From positions 923,501 through 987,500 of the forward strand of contig NZ_LS483470.1 in NCBI RefSeq assembly GCF_900478135.1: a DNA stretch of 64,000 bases. The letters run 5' to 3'. Source of the stretch: Leminorella richardii. Lineage in GTDB: Bacteria; Pseudomonadota; Gammaproteobacteria; Enterobacterales; Enterobacteriaceae. Position numbers and translations under genes: made by a program. The notes under the pieces were generated by a model. The model saw nothing but the letters and a program-made list of their open reading frames with translations, was not told the DNA's origin and did no database searches. Below, piece by piece: positions 58,708 to 64,000 of the stretch (position 1 is its first letter; each line of letters begins with the position of its first letter).

Positions 58708-59772
58708 GTGATCCACTTTCAGCCAGCGCGAATGACCGTTCAATGGCATATTACTCACGCCTGCAACCTGCGCTGCCAGCACTGCTATCAGGCTTCTTAT
58801 ACAGGCGCCAAAAATAACTTTGCTGAGCTTCGCCAGACGGCGGATCGCATACTGTCCTTCCATCAGCGTCTGGCTCCCGCTCCCTTGCTGATAACGCTGA
58901 CGGGCGGTGAGCCTTTTGCTCACCCTAACTTTATCGAGCTGCTCGACTATCTGGTCGATCGCCCTGAACCTCCCAATCTGGCAGTTCTGACCAACGGTAC
59001 GCTGCTCAACGAGCGAAGAATTGCCGCACTGCGCCGGGTAAATCCCACCTTTGTGCAGTTAAGCGTTGACGGTGGGCAAAGTACCCACGACGCCATTCGC
59101 GGAGAGGGTAACTTTGACCGGGTATTAGCCGCCAGCCGTCAGTTAAAGGCGCAGGGCGTTCGCGTACTGTGGTCGTTTACCGCTCATCGGCGCAATGCGC
59201 AAGAGTTTGCTGAGGTGGAGAAAGCCGCGCAGCGTATCGGTATCGACAGGCTGTGGGTAGACCGTATGATCCCCTGCAAGCAGAGCCAGCCCGATGCACT
59301 GGGCATTGCAGAGACTCAGGCGCTGTTTGCCGATATGCAGCGCATCAAGCGTCAGCGCGAGCAGCCCACGTTTATCCGACGTATCGTGCAGAGGCTTCAT
59401 TCGCCGCCGAAAACGGAAGTCGCTATGAAGCGAGCGCTGCAGTTTTTATGGAGTGCGGGCGAGCCCTACCGCTGCCTAGCCGGGGAACGGCTTTTGACTA
59501 TTATGCCGGACGGTGAAGTGCTCCCCTGTCGCAGAATGCCCGTTTCTGTGGGTAACCTTTATCAAAGCGATCTGGACGACATTTATCAAAATTCGCCTTT
59601 CCTTCAGCAGCTGCGGGCGTTTCGCCATCCTTCCGCATGCAGTCAGTGCCTTTTCAAAAACCAGTGCCGAGGCGGCCTGCGCTGCCTAGCCTGGGCACAG
59701 ACCGGAAATCCTTTCAGCGCCGACCCCGGTTGCCCTTTAGTGAACAGAGGGAAAGGGAGCGGGTCAGTCTAA
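58708..59772 (+). CDS. Radical SAM/SPASM protein
   Basis: A 354-residue enzyme. The [4Fe-4S] cluster motif CNLRCQHC uses C19, C23 and C26; the radical SAM core follows with TGGEPF and SVDGG. The C-terminal ~100 residues form a SPASM-type domain rich in cysteines (RCLAGERLLTIMPDGEVLPC, ACSQCLFKNQCRGGLRC, GCPL) for auxiliary clusters. Such enzymes modify ribosomal peptides or proteins (anaerobic sulfatase maturases, PqqE, mycofactocin MftC). It begins with GTG 58708, immediately after the TIGR04222 gene; ATG 58732 would leave too short a lead before C19. Reaction unknown. Confidence 0.85.
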   Translation: MIHFQPARMTVQWHITHACNLRCQHCYQASYTGAKNNFAELRQTADRILSFHQRLAPAPLLITLTGGEPFAHPNFIELLDYLVDRPEPPNLAVLTNGTLLNERRIAALRRVNPTFVQLSVDGGQSTHDAIRGEGNFDRVLAASRQLKAQGVRVLWSFTAHRRNAQEFAEVEKAAQRIGIDRLWVDRMIPCKQSQPDALGIAETQALFADMQRIKRQREQPTFIRRIVQRLHSPPKTEVAMKRALQFLWSAGEPYRCLAGERLLTIMPDGEVLPCRRMPVSVGNLYQSDLDDIYQNSPFLQQLRAFRHPSACSQCLFKNQCRGGLRCLAWAQTGNPFSADPGCPLVNRGKGSGSV

Positions 59773-59886
59773 AAGCTGAGCATTTCTCTCTTTTCCCTCT
59801 CTCTGATTTCCTTTTTGTCATTTTGAAATTTACGGTTTTCATTTTGATATGAAAAGTTGATTTTTAACACTATGAAACGTGATACC

Positions 59887-59907
59887 AGTCACTAAGTAAA
59901 AGTGGCT
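59887..59907. promoter_or_regulatory. Candidate activator site upstream of the sigma-54 promoter
   Basis: The inverted repeat AGTCACT-AAGTAAA-AGTGGCT (one mismatch between arms) lies about 75-95 bases before the sigma-54 element, a normal distance for a bound enhancer protein. No activator gene is inside the window. Confidence 0.45.
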
Positions 59908-59979
59908 TCAATAAAAATGAAAAAATAAAATATTTATATATCAAATGGATATTTTTTATTTCTTCCGGTTTTAGCGGTT

Positions 59980-59995
59980 TGGCACGGCGAATGCA
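59980..59995 (+). promoter_or_regulatory. Sigma-54 (RpoN) promoter
   Basis: TGGCACGGCGAATGCA has GG at -24 and GC at -12 separated by exactly ten bases and fits the TGGCACR-N4-TTGCW consensus with a single mismatch. Transcription would start near 60006, 35 bases before the first ATG, leaving room for the AAGGAG ribosome site. Confidence 0.75.
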
Positions 59996-60040
59996 ATTAA
60001 GGAGGTGCAGAGACTAACAAACCTACTAAGGAGAAAGTGA

Positions 60041-60994
60041 ATGACCTTTAAAATTCTGCTTCCGCAGGAAATCATGCAGGAAGGAAGAGAGTATCTGGAA
60101 AGCCGCGGCTATCAGCTTATCGACGGCTCGGGTATGGAAGAAGAGGATATTATCCGCGACATTCCCGACTGTGACGGCATTATCGTTCGCCTTTCCAAAA
60201 TGTCCGACCGCGTATTTGACGCGGCGAAAAAGCTGAAGGTCGTTGCGCGCCACGGAGCAGGCTATGACACCGTTGACTTGGATTCCGCCAAGCGCCACGG
60301 CGTGACTGTCCTCAATGCTCCAATAGCAAACAGCATGTCAGTGGCTGAACTGGCTATCTTTTACATGCTTCACTGCTCCCGCAACTTCAAGCTGGTTCAG
60401 CAAAAGATGCTGGAGGACTATTACTTCGCCAAGCTGCGTACGCCAAAGGTAGAGCTAGACGGTAAAACTCTGGGGCTTATCGGCGTGGGTAACATTGGCT
60501 CCCGTGTGGCGCTGAAGGCTCTTCACGGTTTTAACATGAAGGTCATCGCTTACGATCCGTACAAAACCAAAGAACAGGTTCCTGAAGGCGTAGAGCTGAC
60601 TGACGACTTCGATCGCATCTTTAAAGAGAGTGACTTTGTGTCGCTGCACTGCCCGGCAACCAAAGAGACCTTTGATTTTATCGGTGAAAAGCAGCTCGCC
60701 ATGATGAAGCCAACTGCCTACCTGATTAACACTGCGCGCGGCAAAATCGTTGATGAAAATGCGCTCTATCACGCTCTCCAGAGCGGCGTGATTGCCGGTG
60801 CTGGCGTAGACGTTCTGAAAGAAGAGCCGTTTAATCCGGCACACCCTCTGCTCGGCCTGAGCAACATTATTATCGCTCCCCATATTGGCGCAGCGACGAA
60901 AGAGGCAACGGACAGGGCTTCCCTGCACTCTGCTATTGGCGTTGACGAAGTGCTGTCAGGTAAAAAGCCGTCTTGGCCGGTTCCTGGATTCTGA
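60041..60994 (+). CDS. D-2-hydroxyacid dehydrogenase (phosphoglycerate dehydrogenase-like)
   Basis: NAD-dependent oxidoreductase of 317 residues. The Rossmann motif is LGLIGVGNIGSRVALKAL (~141-158), followed by the cofactor Asp (VIAYDPYKT). The catalytic Arg (INTARGKIVDE), Glu (DVLKEEPF) and His (IIAPHIGAAT) are all present. It lacks a C-terminal ACT domain, unlike SerA. It is the first gene of the operon behind the sigma-54 promoter and may reduce or oxidise a 2-hydroxy acid. The substrate is unknown. AAGGAG precedes the ATG. Related to hydroxypyruvate/glycerate reductases. Confidence 0.88.
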   Translation: MTFKILLPQEIMQEGREYLESRGYQLIDGSGMEEEDIIRDIPDCDGIIVRLSKMSDRVFDAAKKLKVVARHGAGYDTVDLDSAKRHGVTVLNAPIANSMSVAELAIFYMLHCSRNFKLVQQKMLEDYYFAKLRTPKVELDGKTLGLIGVGNIGSRVALKALHGFNMKVIAYDPYKTKEQVPEGVELTDDFDRIFKESDFVSLHCPATKETFDFIGEKQLAMMKPTAYLINTARGKIVDENALYHALQSGVIAGAGVDVLKEEPFNPAHPLLGLSNIIIAPHIGAATKEATDRASLHSAIGVDEVLSGKKPSWPVPGF

Positions 60995-61005
60995 GGAGAA
61001 TAAAA

Positions 61006-61704
61006 ATGACTATTGGAAATCGAATCTTTACCCAGCGCCCTGACTTTGACGTTGCGCTACTTAACGGTTACAGAACGCTGCCCGCGGCGAACATTGCGGA
61101 CAAAATGAATCGTATTGCGGTGCTGGGTAACGGCATCAGGCTGATTTCATCGCCAAAGGCGCCCGTGATGGCAGGCTATGCAATTACCGTGAAGGCCAGA
61201 GCCGGTGACAACCTGATGCTGCACGCCGCATTGGACATGGCGGGCGAAAACGATGTGATCGTTGTGTCAAACGAAGGTGACCGCTCCCGAGCGCTGATGG
61301 GGGAAATCATGGTGGCCTATGCACACTACGATAAGAAGATCGCCGGTATCGTGCTGGACGGCCCGATTAGAGACATCGATGCGCTTTCTCAAATGGATTT
61401 TCCCATCTATGCCACTGGCTCTAATCCGGCAGGTCCGTTTAAAGAAGGCCCGGGCGAGGTGAATACGCCGATTGCCGTAGGCGGCGTTGCCGTTTGCCCT
61501 GGGGATCTCATCGTTGGCGATGCTGACGGCGTTATCGTTGTTCCTTTGAATGATGCGGCGGGTCTGCTTGAAGCGGCAACGGAATACTCCAAGTTTGACG
61601 CCTCTAAAGTCGAAGCGGCGAAAAGCGGTAAGGCCAACCGTGCCTGGGTCAATAAGTCGTTAGTTGAGAAGGGTGTGGAATTTATCGACGACGTATATCG
61701 TTAA
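61006..61704 (+). CDS. RraA family protein (HMG/CHA aldolase-like)
   Basis: A 232-residue protein of the RraA/4-hydroxy-4-methyl-2-oxoglutarate aldolase fold. AITVKARAGDNLMLHAAL, the metal-binding DGPIRDIDAL (Arg-Asp pair) and GVAVCPGDLIVGDADGVIVVP are family signatures. The extended N-terminus and a helical C-terminus go beyond RNase E inhibitor RraA, so an aldolase or oxaloacetate-decarboxylase activity is more likely. GGAG is 7 bases from ATG 61006, which lies 11 bases after the dehydrogenase stop, so they are one operon. Confidence 0.85.
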   Translation: MTIGNRIFTQRPDFDVALLNGYRTLPAANIADKMNRIAVLGNGIRLISSPKAPVMAGYAITVKARAGDNLMLHAALDMAGENDVIVVSNEGDRSRALMGEIMVAYAHYDKKIAGIVLDGPIRDIDALSQMDFPIYATGSNPAGPFKEGPGEVNTPIAVGGVAVCPGDLIVGDADGVIVVPLNDAAGLLEAATEYSKFDASKVEAAKSGKANRAWVNKSLVEKGVEFIDDVYR

Positions 61705-61780
61705 AAATAAATTCTAATAAATAATAATCAGCCATGCGAGCCGCAGGGCAGGGCATGGCTGTCTAAAAAAGGTCACAACA

Positions 61781-63175
61781 ATGTTTTATTTAAAACTCTT
61801 ACCGATTATTTTATTTCCCCTGCTTTTTTGGATTATCCCTAATCCTGAAGGCGTTTCTCCCCAGACGTGGCACATGGTCGGCATTTATTTGGCGATGCTG
61901 TGTGGGCTGGTTTTGCGGCCGTTTACCGATGCGGTGATTATGCTGATCATTCTCGGCATTGCCTCGGTCTTTATTTCCCCTAATTTACTTTTTGCCGGAT
62001 TTGGCAGCCCGATGGTGTGGTTTATCATCAGCGCCTTTATTATCTGTAAGGCGTTTGTGATTACCGGGCTGGGCAAGCGAATTGCCTATTTGCTGCTGAG
62101 GAAATACGGCAAAAATACGCTGACCCTAGGCTATCTGATGATGGTCACTGACACTGTTCTGGCGCCAGCAACCGGTTCTAATATGTCTCGCTCAGGCGGC
62201 ATTACTTACCCTATTTTTCGCAATATTGCCGAAGCGCTGGGTTCAACGCCTGAATCGGGCAGTCGCAGGATTGGCGCATATCTGACCATCCTGATGTATG
62301 TGGTGTCGATGGGAACCTCATCGCTGTTTTTGACCGGTATGGCGACCAACTCGATTACCGTTTCTCTCGCCAACGAAATCATGGGCGTCAACCTTGAGTG
62401 GATGGTCTGGTTTAAAGCCGCTATCGTTCCTGCCGGAATTATCCTGCTGACAGCGCCGCTTATCCTGTACAAGCTTTACGCTCCAGAGCTGAAAAAGATC
62501 GATAACGTGGCGGAAATCGCCAATCAGGGGCTGTCAGAGCTTGGACCGATTAAGCGGGAAGAAAAGCTGCTGATGGTGTTCTTTGCGCTGGGCGTTCTGG
62601 GATGGATGACCGGTTCGCTGACGGGCATTGCCTTTATTCCCGTCGGACTGGCGTTTTTGGCCTGTTTACTGCTGTTCAAAGTGCTGAGCTGGAACGACGT
62701 GGTGAGCGAAAAGAGCGCCTGGCAGACCTTCGTGTGGTACGGCGCGTTCTACGGCGCGGCGGTAGCCCTTTCCAAAGGCGGCTTCTATGTTTATCTGGTC
62801 GAGCTGATTAAAAACTATCTCGATCTTTCTCAGCTGAGTGAATTTAGCGCCCTGGGCGTACTGGTGTTTATCAGTCTGGCGGTGCGCTACTTCTTTGTCT
62901 CTAACAGCGCGTTCGTGGTGTCGTTCTATCCAGTGCTGTTTACGCTGGGTATGACCACGCAGGCACATCCGATGTACGTGGCGCTTTCGTTGGCATTCTC
63001 TGCGGGTTACGGCGCGCTGCTCACCCACTACGGCAACGGCGCAGGAGTGTTCACCTTTTCTAGCGGATACGTGCCGCAAAAGACCTTCTGGCTGCTGGGT
63101 ACCATCATGGTGATTATCAACGTGCTGGTGTATTTCCTTATCGGCATACCGTACTGGAAGATGATCGGTATTTGA
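61781..63175 (+). CDS. DASS/SLC13-family anion transporter (CitT-like)
   Basis: An inner-membrane transporter of 464 residues with about 12 hydrophobic segments. Typical DASS elements are LRPFTDAVIMLIILGIA, FIISAFIICKAFVITGLGKRIAYLLL, the substrate-binding LAPATGSNMSRSGGI (first SNT-type loop) and LTHYGNGAGVFTFSSGYVPQKTF near the C-terminus. It should carry a di- or tricarboxylate or other organic anion. Placed between RraA-like and amidohydrolase genes, it would import the compound degraded by this operon. It follows the RraA-like gene after 76 bases. Confidence 0.85.
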   Translation: MFYLKLLPIILFPLLFWIIPNPEGVSPQTWHMVGIYLAMLCGLVLRPFTDAVIMLIILGIASVFISPNLLFAGFGSPMVWFIISAFIICKAFVITGLGKRIAYLLLRKYGKNTLTLGYLMMVTDTVLAPATGSNMSRSGGITYPIFRNIAEALGSTPESGSRRIGAYLTILMYVVSMGTSSLFLTGMATNSITVSLANEIMGVNLEWMVWFKAAIVPAGIILLTAPLILYKLYAPELKKIDNVAEIANQGLSELGPIKREEKLLMVFFALGVLGWMTGSLTGIAFIPVGLAFLACLLLFKVLSWNDVVSEKSAWQTFVWYGAFYGAAVALSKGGFYVYLVELIKNYLDLSQLSEFSALGVLVFISLAVRYFFVSNSAFVVSFYPVLFTLGMTTQAHPMYVALSLAFSAGYGALLTHYGNGAGVFTFSSGYVPQKTFWLLGTIMVIINVLVYFLIGIPYWKMIGI

Positions 63176-63191
63176 TTCGCGGAGGCTGTGT

Positions 63192-64000
63192 ATGAAACTG
63201 GATCTTTTAATTAAAAATGGCCGCGTGGCAGACGTTGAGAGCGGCGCTTTTGTTGAGCGCAGCGTAGGCGTTGTCGGCGACAGGATTGTTGACTTGACGG
63301 CTCTGGGCGAGTTCGACGCCGAAACGACGATTGATGCGAATGGCGCACTGGTGCTGCCGGGGTTGATTGACTTTCACGCCCACGTTTTTCACGGCGGTAG
63401 TGCTATTAGCGTTAATCCAGACGTTGTGTGTCTGCCTAACGGGGTGACTAGTGTAGTGGATGCGGGCAGCAGCGGCTGGGCGAACTATCCGTCTTTCTAT
63501 AACGGGGTTATCACGCCGTCGACCGTCAAAATAAAAAGCTACCTCAACGTCGTTAACGTAGGGTTAGCGACGCTGGGCGGCGGTCCGACCGGCTATCTGG
63601 AAAACACCAATCCCGCCAACTATAACGCCGAAAGAATCAAAGCCACCTTTGAGCGCTACGGTGATAACCTGCTGGGGCTTAAGCTGCGCTATAGCAGAGA
63701 TATCGCTAAAGATAAGAACTACAGCGCCGACCCGTTCCATTCAACGCTGGCGCTGGCGAAATCGCTAAAGGTGCCGCTGTGTGTACACGTCACTGACTCT
63801 CTTATGGGAGCCGACGAGCTGGTTCACCACTTCAGAGAAGGGGACGTTTATGCCCACTGTTTCCACGGTACCGGCAACACGATCCTGAACCCATCGGGTC
63901 GCCTCTTTGACTCTGTAAAAGAGGCGAAGGCGCGGGGAGTGATTTTTGACTGCTCCAACGGCGTGGCGCACTTTGACTTTAGCGTCGCTCGCGCTGCGCT
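63192..64000 (+). CDS. Amidohydrolase/deacetylase-family metalloenzyme, 3' end cut
   Basis: The start at ATG 63192 has GGAGG 8 bases upstream; the frame is open to the window end (about 269 codons visible, of roughly 370-400 expected). It has the amidohydrolase fold entry GALVLPGLIDFHAHVFHGG with zinc ligands H62 and H64, a possible bridging Lys in LLGLKLRYSRD, and His of VPLCVHVTDS and AHCFHG. It resembles the EF_0837/AHA_3915 group of dihydroorotase-like enzymes, which hydrolyse N-acyl or cyclic amide substrates. It starts 16 bases after the transporter, same operon. Confidence 0.85.
   Translation, partial: MKLDLLIKNGRVADVESGAFVERSVGVVGDRIVDLTALGEFDAETTIDANGALVLPGLIDFHAHVFHGGSAISVNPDVVCLPNGVTSVVDAGSSGWANYPSFYNGVITPSTVKIKSYLNVVNVGLATLGGGPTGYLENTNPANYNAERIKATFERYGDNLLGLKLRYSRDIAKDKNYSADPFHSTLALAKSLKVPLCVHVTDSLMGADELVHHFREGDVYAHCFHGTGNTILNPSGRLFDSVKEAKARGVIFDCSNGVAHFDFSVARAA

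Noticed and set aside
1..64000. tRNA, rRNA, CRISPR array, transposase or phage structural genes
   Set aside because: None could be recognised by reading both strands; a tRNAscan and a CRISPR search would be needed to exclude them formally.

Overview
The window is chromosomal DNA from a member of the Enterobacterales. Nearly all housekeeping genes read as close relatives of Escherichia/Yersinia proteins (Der, XseA, GuaB, GuaA, AroF, TyrA, SpeD, SpeE, YacC, Hpt, Can, YadG, YadH, YadE, FolK, PcnB, GluQ, DksA, SfsA, HrpB, MrcB), and local order partly follows E. coli. The order is nevertheless rearranged: aroF-tyrA with a yfiL-like gene sits directly beside speED-yacC, panBCD is missing between yadE and folK, ligT is missing between sfsA and hrpB, and two transporter genes separate der from yfgJ. 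The genus cannot be fixed from sequence reading alone; one of the less studied families of the order is plausible.

Layout. 1-9.6 kb: der (5' cut), a CPA2/RCK antiporter, an AEC carrier, yfgJ, xseA, guaB-guaA. 9.7-14.3 kb: a small accessory island behind guaA, with a type VI immunity-like protein, unknown small genes, an orphan VapB-like antitoxin tail, a small ribbon-helix-helix-like protein, and a Phd/RelE-type toxin-antitoxin pair. 14.4-22.0 kb: a sugar-phosphate or polyol-phosphate catabolic locus (two zinc dehydrogenases, an SDR, a DeoC-like aldolase, an RpiR regulator, a HAD phosphatase, a UhpT-like antiporter) whose two outer promoters carry matching operator pairs. 22.0-23.3 kb: a pentanucleotide tandem repeat and an isolated 3-hydroxybutyryl-CoA dehydrogenase gene. 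23.5-28.4 kb: the D-galactonate operon dgoRKADT, with dgoK frameshifted. 28.7-32.5 kb: a second sugar-acid operon (YagE/YjhH-type aldolase, also frameshifted, UxaA/GarD-type dehydratase, KdgT-type permease).

32.6-57 kb is mostly core: pspE, a yfiL-like lipoprotein gene, an orphan LytTR response regulator, aroF-tyrA with TyrR boxes, speED, yacC, a SoxS/MarA-type regulator beside two DUF1471 genes, a TetR regulator, hpt/can, the YadGH ABC exporter, two envelope genes, yadE, folK-pcnB (ATT start), gluQ, dksA, sfsA, hrpB and mrcB. 57-59.8 kb holds a PH-like membrane protein and a coupled pair: a TIGR04222-type membrane protein with a Gly/Ser tail ending in a CGGC motif, and a radical SAM/SPASM enzyme. 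This pair is the best candidate for an undescribed peptide- or protein-modification system. 60-64 kb begins a catabolic operon (D-2-hydroxyacid dehydrogenase, RraA-like protein, DASS transporter, amidohydrolase running off the window) behind a well-formed sigma-54 promoter with a candidate upstream activator site.

The window is rich in catabolic modules for sugar acids, sugar phosphates and organic acids, suggesting a gut or plant-associated heterotroph. No rRNA, tRNA, CRISPR array, transposase or phage structural gene was seen. All calls rest on reading the sequence and remembered family features; no database search was run.
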